The notes under the pieces were generated by a model. It searched no databases. It saw only the letters and a list, made by a program, of their open reading frames with translations, and was not told the DNA's origin. Both the position numbers and the translations under genes were made by a program. A stretch of DNA of 64,000 bases. Origin: Paenibacillus sp. FSL H7-0357 (GTDB taxonomy: Bacteria; Bacillota; Bacilli; Paenibacillales; Paenibacillaceae). Location: the NCBI RefSeq assembly GCF_000758525.1, contig NZ_CP009241.1:3100001-3164000 (forward strand). The letters are read 5' to 3'. Below, piece by piece: positions 49,454 through 56,692 of the stretch. Position 1 is the first letter of the stretch, and each line of letters starts with the position of its first letter.

Positions 49454-50961
49454 AATCGTCATTAAAAATAGTTATTTTAATGATCGCTATTCTTCTTCTG
49501 TCGGCTAGCGGTTATTCACAGACTACAGCTAACGCCGACTCAGGCGACTCAAATAAAAAAATACAGAAGATCGAAAGCTTTGTTGAAGAACAAAGAAGTA
49601 AGAGTAAAACTCCGGGAATATCGCTAGTCATTGTAGAGAAGGGGAAAACGATATATCAGAAAGGTTTCGGTTACGCGGATGTAAAGACGAAAAAACCAGT
49701 AACCGGTGATACTTTATTTGAAATAGGCTCAACAACGAAAGCTTTCACAGGTCTAGCCATTTTGAAATTGGAAAAAGAGGGGGTGTTAAAACTAACCGAT
49801 GATGTCAAGAAGTATATACCGTGGTTGGAATTAACTTATAATGATGAGCCGCAAACGATCACACTAAATCAGCTCCTTCATCATACTAGCGGAATAGCAT
49901 CGAATACAATAGCCCACATACCTGAGGGTAATACAAATGAAGCGTTAGAACTAACCGTTAAAACATTACTAAACCAGCAACTAGATCGTAAACCGGGTAG
50001 CTCCTTCGAATATGCAACAATTAATTATGATGTATTGGGACTCGTGATCCAGATTGTAACGAAGATGCCTTATGATATTTATATGAAACAGCATATTTTA
50101 GAACCGGTCGGAATGAAGGATTCGTTTGTTGGGCTGCATCAATCCCAGTCCGCAGAGCTGGCTACCGGATATAAAATAGGATTTATGAAAGAACAAGCCT
50201 ACTCACCACCTATATATCGAGGGAATATACCAGCTGGATATATTATCAGCAATGCAAACGATATAGCGAAATGGATGAATCTGCAGCTAGGAACTGATCC
50301 GAGCAATGTTATGGATAAACAGTTAATAAAAGAATCACATGTTCCTGACCAAACTGTAGAGCCTTTTGATGTGAATACTTACTATGCCAGCGGATGGGGA
50401 ATCCAGACAAAAAAAGATAAACAATATATATTTCATGCCGGAGAGAATCCGACATATACTTCGTATTTCATCATGCAGCCCGATGAACAGTTGGGGGTAG
50501 CCATCTTGACCAATATGAAAACGAGTTTTACAACTGCGATAGGTCAAGGAGTTATGGATCTGTGGGAGGGGAAGGAAGTAACCAACAATCACTCTGACAG
50601 CTACCAAAATTTAGACCGAATCGTGACAATCGTATGTATAGCCGTCGGCTGTTTTGGTGTGTTATTCATATTTTTGATAATAAGAGTCATGGTGAAACTC
50701 GCTCGAAAACAACGGATTTGGACAAAGTTAAATGTAAAAAGGATCCTGCTGCTGCTGCTGCATACATTGATCATTGCGGCAGGTTTGACATTAATGATTA
50801 TGTTTCCGAAAATTTTACTTGGAGGATTGCCTTGGGCATTTATAAAAGTATGGGCTCCCACTACGATCTGGGTGACTCTTTGTAGTGCTATAGCTGTATG
50901 CATCATCTATTATATCTTTGGATTAATGCTCATTTTTTCAAAGAAAATGAAAGTATCATAA
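49450..50961 (+). CDS. Membrane-anchored beta-lactamase-fold serine hydrolase
   Basis: The 503-residue protein has a signal peptide or anchor (about 1-23), an extracellular class-C-like domain with S94-T-T-K97 (EIGSTTKAFT), tyrosine motif Y188-A-T, and H329-A-G, and then three membrane helices (about 389-410, 432-450 and 465-495). It is a penicillin-binding-protein-like esterase, peptidase or lactamase of unknown substrate. Its start overlaps the permease stop (ATGA), so it is part of the Bce-like operon. The gene is strongly AT-rich. It may supply the extracellular sensing or detoxifying part that the permease lacks; this is inference. Confidence 0.85.
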   Translation: MKSSLKIVILMIAILLLSASGYSQTTANADSGDSNKKIQKIESFVEEQRSKSKTPGISLVIVEKGKTIYQKGFGYADVKTKKPVTGDTLFEIGSTTKAFTGLAILKLEKEGVLKLTDDVKKYIPWLELTYNDEPQTITLNQLLHHTSGIASNTIAHIPEGNTNEALELTVKTLLNQQLDRKPGSSFEYATINYDVLGLVIQIVTKMPYDIYMKQHILEPVGMKDSFVGLHQSQSAELATGYKIGFMKEQAYSPPIYRGNIPAGYIISNANDIAKWMNLQLGTDPSNVMDKQLIKESHVPDQTVEPFDVNTYYASGWGIQTKKDKQYIFHAGENPTYTSYFIMQPDEQLGVAILTNMKTSFTTAIGQGVMDLWEGKEVTNNHSDSYQNLDRIVTIVCIAVGCFGVLFIFLIIRVMVKLARKQRIWTKLNVKRILLLLLHTLIIAAGLTLMIMFPKILLGGLPWAFIKVWAPTTIWVTLCSAIAVCIIYYIFGLMLIFSKKMKVS

Positions 50962-51007
50962 AAAAATAAAAGTATCATAAAGAAAAAGTAAGCTTGTTCA
51001 AAAGGTA

Positions 51008-51055
51008 CGAGAACTTGGGGATGGACGAAACGTTCCACCCGGGCTCTCGTTTTCT
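51008..51055 (+). terminator. Probable terminator of the Bce-like operon
   Basis: ACGAGA and TCTCGT arms with an inner TGG/CCA stem, followed by TTTTCTT. Located between the serine hydrolase and amj genes. Confidence 0.55.
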
Positions 51056-51128
51056 TGCGTAATTCCAAACACTTCAGGAGGAAGCAGATTGATCCAGATA
51101 AATTTATAAATGGAGATGATTTCGACAA

Positions 51129-51920
51129 ATGACAAACAGTCTAATTGTGGTATGCCTGCTGACAATGATCATTCATACGGCAGAAACCCTGTCGTATTCC
51201 GTTCGCTTTGCCGGAGTGAAGCTGAACAAGATCGCCATAGCATTATCTTTGACCGGAATTATTGTACTAGTATCCAGAACGGCTAATATGATCCAAGCAC
51301 CGCTTACCGCCAAATTTGTTGACTTTGCCAAAACACACCCGGATTTTCCCTTAATCAATTATTTGCGGATCATCATGCTGGCTTCATCGCTTGGCACTTT
51401 GATAGCGATTGCCATATTCCCTACCTTCGTGGGCCTGTTTGGAAGAGTGATATCCAAGCTGGAGGTAGAGGGCTCTATACCGAAGCTGCTGACCAGCGTC
51501 ACCATCGGCCAGCTTAAGAACACGCGGAAATATATCAAAAAACCGAAAATAAAACTGCCCAGCTTCAGATATCTCGGCATCCCCAAACGTTTTATTATCA
51601 TGAATATCTTTGTTACTGCGTTCTATACTGTAGGGGTGCTCTCCTCATTGTACGCGGCGCATTTATCGCCAGAGTTCAGCACAACCGCCTCTCAAGCTTC
51701 AGGACTTATCAACGGGCTGGCTACGATTCTGCTGACCATCTTCATTGACCCGCAGCTTGGCATTATCACGCATAAGGCTACGGAGCATTTGGAATATCGC
51801 GACCAGTTAGGAAAAATCTATGTGCTGCTGATGGGCGCACGTTTCCTCGGAACCTTGCTGGGCCAGCTTGTGCTTGAGCCTGCTTCTTATTTCATCAGCT
51901 GGCTGGTACAGCTGATATAG
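51129..51920 (+). CDS. amj: Lipid II flippase Amj
   Basis: The 263-residue membrane protein matches Amj (YdaH), the alternative lipid II flippase: MIIHTAETLSYSVRFAGVKL at the start, SLTGIIVLVSRTANMIQAPL, and INGLATILLTIFIDPQLGIITHKA. In Bacillus subtilis Amj replaces MurJ under cell-envelope stress. Its place right after an envelope-stress-like module supports a shared theme, though a terminator-like hairpin separates them, so co-transcription is uncertain. Confidence 0.9.
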   Translation: MTNSLIVVCLLTMIIHTAETLSYSVRFAGVKLNKIAIALSLTGIIVLVSRTANMIQAPLTAKFVDFAKTHPDFPLINYLRIIMLASSLGTLIAIAIFPTFVGLFGRVISKLEVEGSIPKLLTSVTIGQLKNTRKYIKKPKIKLPSFRYLGIPKRFIIMNIFVTAFYTVGVLSSLYAAHLSPEFSTTASQASGLINGLATILLTIFIDPQLGIITHKATEHLEYRDQLGKIYVLLMGARFLGTLLGQLVLEPASYFISWLVQLI

Positions 51921-51927
51921 TGCACAA

Positions 51928-51966
51928 CCACACTGCGCCGAAACAGGCGTTGCAGTGTGGCTGTTT
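51928..51966. terminator. Terminator between amj and the coiled-coil protein gene
   Basis: CCACACTGC and GCAGTGTGG arms around a GCCG...GGC loop; T-rich on the plus side. Confidence 0.75.
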
Positions 51967-51981
51967 CTTTGGGCAGCAGCT

Positions 51982-52794
51982 TTACTTCGGAATCTTGGAT
52001 TCCGCCGTCCGGAGCGCAGCTGATATCTTCTGCTCCCAGCTGTACATCTGCTGAACCATGACGCGTATTTCGCTCATCTTGGCATAAGACAGCTTCATCC
52101 CCGCAGCGGCTGCAACAGCGTCTCCTGCTTTGACAGCGGCTTTATAACGTTTGTCAGCTTCAGAACGTATAGCTTGCAGCTCGCTTACTTTTTTGTTCTC
52201 TGCGGTAATTTGCTTCCGCAGAGCAGAAACCGGGGCAAGGGCATCCTTTGTCGGTTTGATTTTGGCAGCGGTAGACTTCCGCGCTTCAGCAAGGGCTGTA
52301 GTCTTTACTTTGATCTCTGCACGCGCAGCGGTTGCAGATACCTTCAGTTTATTGCGCTTCAGATTCAAGGAAGCAGCAGACTTTTGATTATTGGCTTTAC
52401 GGGCCGCTGAGGCCTGCTTGCCAAGTGTCGTGTACTGTTCCAGCAACGGTGCATGCTTCTTCTGCGTCGCTTCGGCCTCGGATTTCAGTCTGTTGAGGAG
52501 AGTCTGATTAATGGACTGAAGCTGCGAATTAATCGCGGAAAGATTGCTGGTATTTTGTTTGCGCAGCGTCTGATTCCTCGAAATTTCAGCTTTAAGCGTA
52601 ACCTGCAGTCCGGTGTAATCCTCATATAAATCATGAAATTCTTCCAGCGCGGAGTCCCAGTCTCCTGCTGCTGCGGCCAGTGGAATATTGCCCGTAAGGA
52701 GCACTAATACAATTAGCAAACCAGCCAATCTTCTGAAATAAACGGGCGCAGCCTTTCTGTTCCTGGAGCTTTCCTTGCCTGCTGAATAAATCAT
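51982..52794 (-). CDS. Secreted coiled-coil protein
   Basis: The 270-residue protein has a signal peptide (RRLAGLLIVLVLLTGNIPLAAAAGD) and then a long Ala/Lys/Glu-rich helical region with heptad-like order, such as LKAEISRNQTLRKQNTSNLS and KISAALRTAESK. No catalytic or binding domain is recognisable; it could be a wall- or membrane-associated spacer protein. I chose ATG 52794 because GGGAG lies nine bases upstream; ATG 52803 is too near. It has its own promoter and a leader with a terminator-like hairpin, which suggests attenuation. Confidence 0.75.
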   Translation of the reverse strand: MIYSAGKESSRNRKAAPVYFRRLAGLLIVLVLLTGNIPLAAAAGDWDSALEEFHDLYEDYTGLQVTLKAEISRNQTLRKQNTSNLSAINSQLQSINQTLLNRLKSEAEATQKKHAPLLEQYTTLGKQASAARKANNQKSAASLNLKRNKLKVSATAARAEIKVKTTALAEARKSTAAKIKPTKDALAPVSALRKQITAENKKVSELQAIRSEADKRYKAAVKAGDAVAAAAGMKLSYAKMSEIRVMVQQMYSWEQKISAALRTAESKIPK

Positions 52795-52831
52795 CTTCTT
52801 CATCTCCCGTCTGAATTGCGTTAAAGCGCAC

Positions 52832-52880
52832 AAAAAAGCACCCCCAAGAAAGGCATAAATGCCTGTCCTGCGAGGTGCTT
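52832..52880 (-). promoter_or_regulatory. Terminator-like hairpin in the 5' leader (possible attenuator)
   Basis: On the minus strand AAGCACCTC pairs with GGGGTGCTT, enclosing an AGGCATTTATGCCT hairpin, and is followed by TTTTTTGT. It lies between the promoter and the start codon of the secreted coiled-coil protein gene. Confidence 0.55.
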
Positions 52881-52909
52881 CGCCCGCTCAACGTATATAT
52901 TTGTTACTC

Positions 52910-52938
52910 ACTATAGCTTGAAATTAATGGATAGTCAA
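52910..52938 (-). promoter_or_regulatory. Sigma-A type promoter of the coiled-coil protein gene
   Basis: On the minus strand TTGACT (52938-52933), 17 bases, TATAGT (52915-52910). The predicted transcript start near 52903 gives a leader of about 110 bases. Confidence 0.6.
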
Positions 52939-53138
52939 GAGCGAAGTGGAACGCCAGTTCGTTTTATTGAAAATATATGAATTTATATGCTCCACGCTAT
53001 AAATTATCCTCTATTTCTCGCTGAAACGGATACCGTCCTTTTGAGTACGGCGAAGCCGGTTCTACTTGCTTAACTACATTTCCAGATATAACCTAATCTA
53101 TGATATGATGATTGAAAGAATATACAAGGAGGACGTCG

Positions 53139-53729
53139 ATGAATCTGGCGAATAAGATAACCGTGACGCGCATATTAATGATTCCGGTTTTCGTAATGCT
53201 GTTTCCTATATATCCGGATGGGTTAGTCAGCAAATCAGCTCTTCTGCAGCATATTGATCTGTATGGAGTTTATTATGCTGCAGCCGTATTTACTCTGGCC
53301 TCGGTTACAGATAAACTGGACGGTTATATTGCAAGAAAATATAATCAGATTACGAATCTTGGCAAACTGCTGGATCCGTTGGCCGACAAACTGCTGATCT
53401 CGGCAGCATTGATCTTAATGGCGGGCCGGCACGATATTGCTGCCTGGGTTGCCATTACTATTATCGGCAGAGAGTTCATTATAACAGGGATCAGAATGAC
53501 GGCATCTGCGCAAAAAATCGCCCTGCAGGCCGATAAGTCCGGAAAACTGAAAATGGTATTTCAAGTGGCGGCGATCTCCGCAGTCTTGTTAAACAATTGG
53601 CCATTCAGCTTCATCACGGCTATCCGCATTGATCAGATGCTAATGTACTGTGCGCTTGTCCTGACTGTCTATTCGGGTTATCTATACATAAAGAATAATT
53701 ACCGTATTCTGAAGCTTGATCAACATTGA
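53139..53729 (+). CDS. pgsA: CDP-diacylglycerol--glycerol-3-phosphate 3-phosphatidyltransferase
   Basis: The 196-residue protein has four to five membrane helices and the CDP-alcohol phosphotransferase motif D-G-x2-A-R-x8-G-x3-D-x3-D, visible as KLDGYIARKYNQITNLGKLLDPLADKLL. It makes phosphatidylglycerol phosphate, the first committed step of PG and cardiolipin synthesis. CAAGGAGGACG sets ATG 53139. It is followed within 17 bases by an SDR gene. Confidence 0.93.
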   Translation: MNLANKITVTRILMIPVFVMLFPIYPDGLVSKSALLQHIDLYGVYYAAAVFTLASVTDKLDGYIARKYNQITNLGKLLDPLADKLLISAALILMAGRHDIAAWVAITIIGREFIITGIRMTASAQKIALQADKSGKLKMVFQVAAISAVLLNNWPFSFITAIRIDQMLMYCALVLTVYSGYLYIKNNYRILKLDQH

Positions 53730-53745
53730 ACAGCAGGAGGTATAT

Positions 53746-54612
53746 GTGATCCACACTAACAAACAACCCTATGACAAAATAGCGCTCATCACTGGAACCT
53801 CCAGCGGGTTTGGGATGCTCAGCGCGCTTACCCTTGCGGAGAAAGGGTATCAGGTTATCGCTTCTATGCGGGATTTAAGCCGTAAAGACGAGCTGGTGCA
53901 GCAGGCTGAGCAAGCCGGAGTTCTAGGGCGGATTCATCTGGTGACAATGGATGTGACAGATACGGCATCCATTGAATCGGCTGTCTCGGAGATTATTGAG
54001 CAGTTCGGCAGGGTCGATGTTTTGGTTAACAATGCAGGTTTTGCTGTCGGCGGCTTTATGGAGGAAGTAAGTATGGAGGAGTGGCGCCGGCAGATGGATA
54101 CCAACTTTTTTGGCCTGGTGGAGGTCACCAAGAACATCATTCCCCTGATGCGCAAGCAGCAGACGGGCACTATTATAAATGTCAGCAGCGTGAGCGGACG
54201 GTTCGGATTTCCCGGTTATGCGCCATATGCTGCTTCAAAGTTCGCGGTTGAGGGCTTCAGCGAGAGCTTGCGCCAGGAACTGTCGTCATTTGGCATAAGA
54301 GTTGTGCTGGTGGAGCCCGGATCTTTCCGCACGCCTATCTGGGGCAAAGGGATCGCGGGAATTCAGAGCCTGGCCGATTCACCGTACAAGGAGAAGCTGG
54401 AAGAGGTGCTGCGTTATTCCCGGAGAACCGCAGAGACGGCTCCCGATCCCCGGCAGGTGGCTGAGCTGATCGGGCGTATTGCCGCAATGTCCGCACCGAA
54501 GCTGCGTTATCCCGTTGGGAAAGGGACTAGAACGCTGATTCTCGGTAAAACGCTGTTTCCCTGGAAAACGCTGGAACGCATCATCGCCCGGTCGCTCGCA
54601 AAATTGAAATAA
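53746..54612 (+). CDS. Short-chain dehydrogenase/reductase
   Basis: The 288-residue protein is a classical SDR: ALITGTSSGFGMLSALTLAEKG (cofactor), VDVLVNNAGFAVGG (NNAG), INVSSVSGRFGFPGYAPYAASKFAVEGFSESL with Ser, Tyr (YAASK) and Lys of the active site. Substrate unknown. I chose GTG 53746 because AGGAGG (53735-53740) is five bases upstream; the frame extends back to 53716 without a better start. Confidence 0.9.
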   Translation: MIHTNKQPYDKIALITGTSSGFGMLSALTLAEKGYQVIASMRDLSRKDELVQQAEQAGVLGRIHLVTMDVTDTASIESAVSEIIEQFGRVDVLVNNAGFAVGGFMEEVSMEEWRRQMDTNFFGLVEVTKNIIPLMRKQQTGTIINVSSVSGRFGFPGYAPYAASKFAVEGFSESLRQELSSFGIRVVLVEPGSFRTPIWGKGIAGIQSLADSPYKEKLEEVLRYSRRTAETAPDPRQVAELIGRIAAMSAPKLRYPVGKGTRTLILGKTLFPWKTLERIIARSLAKLK

Positions 54613-54642
54613 GCTGTACATCATAAGAATTGAGGTGTGACC

Positions 54643-55044
54643 ATGCCGGATACTGTGGGGCTGCACATATGCTTCGACGAGCTTGGCCGTGAGATTGAAA
54701 TCCTTGATGTGACCCCGGTAGCGCGGGATAAATACCGCATTGAAGAGACACCGATCTTTAACCCGGGTATCGCGCTAGGCGACATCATCAGAGTGAAAGA
54801 GAAGCAGGGCATTTCATATTACGTGGAGACGGTGGAGAAATCCGGGTTCAGAAGATACGCCTGGCTGCTCAGCAAGGAAGCGGCAAGCTCGAAGGAGATC
54901 CGGGATATGAAGCAGCGCATCGAGGACGACGAGGGGAGAACGGAGCAGATCTTCGGCGGTTTGCTTGTCATCCATATGCCCTATAGCTCTGGAATTGATG
55001 TCGAAGGCGAAATGGCCAGAATTATTGAACGATTTGAACTCTAA
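54643..55044 (+). CDS. DUF4265-like protein
   Basis: The 133-residue protein contains DKYRIEETPIFNPGIALGDIIRV and YYVETVEKSGFRRYAWLL, which resemble the DUF4265 pattern of polymorphic-toxin-associated or other small proteins of unknown role. No membrane segment. It lies between an SDR gene and a signal peptidase gene on the same strand, with 22 bases to the latter. Confidence 0.65.
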   Translation: MPDTVGLHICFDELGREIEILDVTPVARDKYRIEETPIFNPGIALGDIIRVKEKQGISYYVETVEKSGFRRYAWLLSKEAASSKEIRDMKQRIEDDEGRTEQIFGGLLVIHMPYSSGIDVEGEMARIIERFEL

Positions 55045-55066
55045 ACTAATCAACTGAGGTGGCAAA

Positions 55067-55561
55067 ATGAAAAAGTTTCTGAAGCAATGGGTGCCCAGCA
55101 TCCTTATCGGGGTTGTCCTGTCCTTATTTATCCGTACTTATGTTGCCGAGGCGATGCGCGTGCCTACCGATTCAATGGATCCAACGATCGAGGTTAACGA
55201 CCGTCTTGTCGTAGAGAAAATGCTCTGGCTGACCACGCTGAAGCATGGCGATATTGTTGTGTTTATTCCGCCTGTAGAGGGCGTGCAGAAAAAATACGTC
55301 AAACGGCTGATGGGACTGCCGGGAGACACCGTTGAGATTAAAGATGGGGCTTTGTTCAGAAACGGGGAGAAGCTCGACGAGCCGTATCTTAAGGAAACGA
55401 TGAACTATACCTTCGGGCCAGTTACCGTTCCTGCAGACCACTACTTTTTCCTCGGTGACAACCGGAATGTCAGCTATGATGCCCATTTGTGGCCGACGCC
55501 TTTTGTGGCCAAGGATAAGCTGATCGGCAAGATGCTCGTCGACCTCAGTGATCTTTTCTAA
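55067..55561 (+). CDS. lepB: Type I signal peptidase
   Basis: The 164-residue protein has one N-terminal membrane helix (WVPSILIGVVLSLFIRTYV) and the signal peptidase motifs: box B MRVPTDSMDPTI with the nucleophilic Ser, box D KRLMGLPGDTVEI with the general-base Lys, and box E FFLGDNRNVSYDAHLW. The catalytic domain faces outward and removes signal peptides. It is short like Bacillus SipS/SipT. It ends 4 bases from the convergent Dabb gene. Confidence 0.95.
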   Translation: MKKFLKQWVPSILIGVVLSLFIRTYVAEAMRVPTDSMDPTIEVNDRLVVEKMLWLTTLKHGDIVVFIPPVEGVQKKYVKRLMGLPGDTVEIKDGALFRNGEKLDEPYLKETMNYTFGPVTVPADHYFFLGDNRNVSYDAHLWPTPFVAKDKLIGKMLVDLSDLF

Positions 55562-55565
55562 CCCG

Positions 55566-55871
55566 TTACTTCGCGATGGGATAATCAACAACTACGACAT
55601 TTTCAATAATCCCCTCAAGCAGTTCAACAAAATGGCGGTGTGCCGGATGCGGCCCGTATTGGCGGAGGGCTTCCTGATCTGCAAAGGTCACGCGAAGCCC
55701 TAGTGTGTATCCATGCATATTCTCAGTCTCTTCCGTGACATTCACACCTGCCGTAAGTTCCAGGATTCCCGGTATTTGGTCCTTTAAACCCAGAAGTGTC
55801 TGCACCAGCAGCGCTTCTTTTTGTGGTTCATAATGCTCATTAAATTTAAAAATAACCAGATGCTCGAACAT
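55566..55871 (-). CDS. Dabb (stress-responsive alpha/beta barrel) domain protein
   Basis: The 101-residue protein has the dimeric ferredoxin-like Dabb pattern: MFEHLVIFKFNEHYEPQKEALLV, LDL-type middle strand ELTAGVNVTEE, LRVTFADQEALRQYGPHPAHRHFVELL. Such proteins occur in stress responses and polyketide cyclases; here the role is unknown. AGGAGGT precedes ATG 55871, directly after the end of the 64 bp repeat array. Confidence 0.9.
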   Translation of the reverse strand: MFEHLVIFKFNEHYEPQKEALLVQTLLGLKDQIPGILELTAGVNVTEETENMHGYTLGLRVTFADQEALRQYGPHPAHRHFVELLEGIIENVVVVDYPIAK

Positions 55872-55885
55872 ATTACTACCTCCTG

Positions 55886-56032
55886 AAAGTTTTGTGAGCA
55901 ATCGCTCCTTTGTTTAACTTCATCACAAAACGGCTTCGGAAGCAAACACTTAGTTTTGTGAGCAATCGCTCCTTTGTTTAACTTCATCGCAAAACTGTTT
56001 CGGAAGCAAACGCTTAGTTTTGTGAAGAGCAG
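55886..56032 (-). repeat. 64 bp tandem repeat array in the leader of the Dabb gene
   Basis: AGTTTTGTGA recurs at 55888, 55952 and 56016, exactly 64 bases apart, marking two full units and part of a third. Read on the minus strand each unit carries a TCACAAAAC...GTTTTGTGA inverted repeat and a GCTTCCGAAGC hairpin. The array ends TGCTCACAAAACTTT directly before the AGGAGG of the Dabb gene. The same unit lies between anfH and anfD. Confidence 0.85.
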
Positions 56033-56071
56033 TTTCAGTATACAACACAGGTCTCGTGAAAGGAGTACATT

Positions 56072-56533
56072 ATGCCGGATACTTTTGCAACAAACATCAA
56101 ATTTCCCTTTGCTTTAAGATCAATGCTGGGTATGGTTTTCCTGATCGCCATCGAAATTCAAATGATTTATATAAATTCATCTAACACGGCTCATCCTCAC
56201 CCGGTACTGAGTTATTTCGTAGTAATTTGGCTCTGCGTCTGCGGTTTGTTGCTGCTGTTTTTTATGTTTCAATCGCTGCGGAAGGCAACTGAAATTAAAT
56301 GGGGGAGAGAGTCCATATTTCTCCGAAATAGAAGGCTGTTGCCGGGAGAGATTAAGTGGATTATGGTTGATGGTCCTTTAATCGGTATCATGCCAAGAGG
56401 CAAACGTATCGTACCTGTCAATCTATGCTTCAGATTTATGGATGACCGGGAGCAGGCGATGAAGGGGTTGACCAGCTGGGCTGAAGTAAACGGGGTCCAG
56501 CTAAAATACAAAAGATTTTTAAAATGGATGTAA
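56072..56533 (+). CDS. Two-helix membrane protein with PH-like C-terminal half
   Basis: The 153-residue protein has two membrane helices (about 20-38 and 48-68) and a cytoplasmic half (ATEIKWGRESIFLRNRRLLPGEIKWIMVDG) that resembles bacterial PH-like domains (bPH2/YcxB size). Function unknown. AAAGGAG precedes ATG 56072. A possible 50-residue reading frame overlaps its end. Confidence 0.65.
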   Translation: MPDTFATNIKFPFALRSMLGMVFLIAIEIQMIYINSSNTAHPHPVLSYFVVIWLCVCGLLLLFFMFQSLRKATEIKWGRESIFLRNRRLLPGEIKWIMVDGPLIGIMPRGKRIVPVNLCFRFMDDREQAMKGLTSWAEVNGVQLKYKRFLKWM

Positions 56534-56676
56534 AATCATACCGGTGGGTGGCTAAAGTAGGGGATTCATTTGAACTATGCCGGCGGCGTGAATGCGACTT
56601 TCACCATATTGTTACTTTGAGCACTTTTGACTATGATCAAGTAAAGCTCTGGGAATTTATTGATTCCTGTACATAA
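56524..56676 (+). CDS. Possible 50-residue protein overlapping the previous gene
   Basis: An ATG at 56524 opens a frame of 50 codons with protein-like composition (SYRWVAKVGDSFELCRRREC and FDYDQVKLWEFID) ending at TAA 56676, just before the HD-GYP gene. No clear ribosome binding site is visible, so coding is uncertain. Confidence 0.3.
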   Translation: MDVKSYRWVAKVGDSFELCRRRECDFHHIVTLSTFDYDQVKLWEFIDSCT

Positions 56677-56692
56677 GAAGGGGTGCTGATAC

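Larger units (their letters stand above)
52795..53138. promoter_or_regulatory. Divergent region between the coiled-coil protein gene and pgsA
   Basis: It contains the minus-strand promoter and leader hairpin described separately. On the plus side, AAGGAGGACG precedes the pgsA ATG 53139. The stretch from about 52940 to 53100 is AT-rich with no further motif I can support. Confidence 0.5.

Noticed and set aside
52832..52910. Known riboswitch class (cyclic di-GMP, PreQ1, fluoride, guanidine) in the coiled-coil gene leader
   Set aside because: The conserved core sequences of these classes are not present; kept only as an unclassified attenuator-like leader.
55886..56032. CRISPR-like array from the 64-base periodic repeat
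   Set aside because: The whole 64-base unit is conserved, with no variable spacers.
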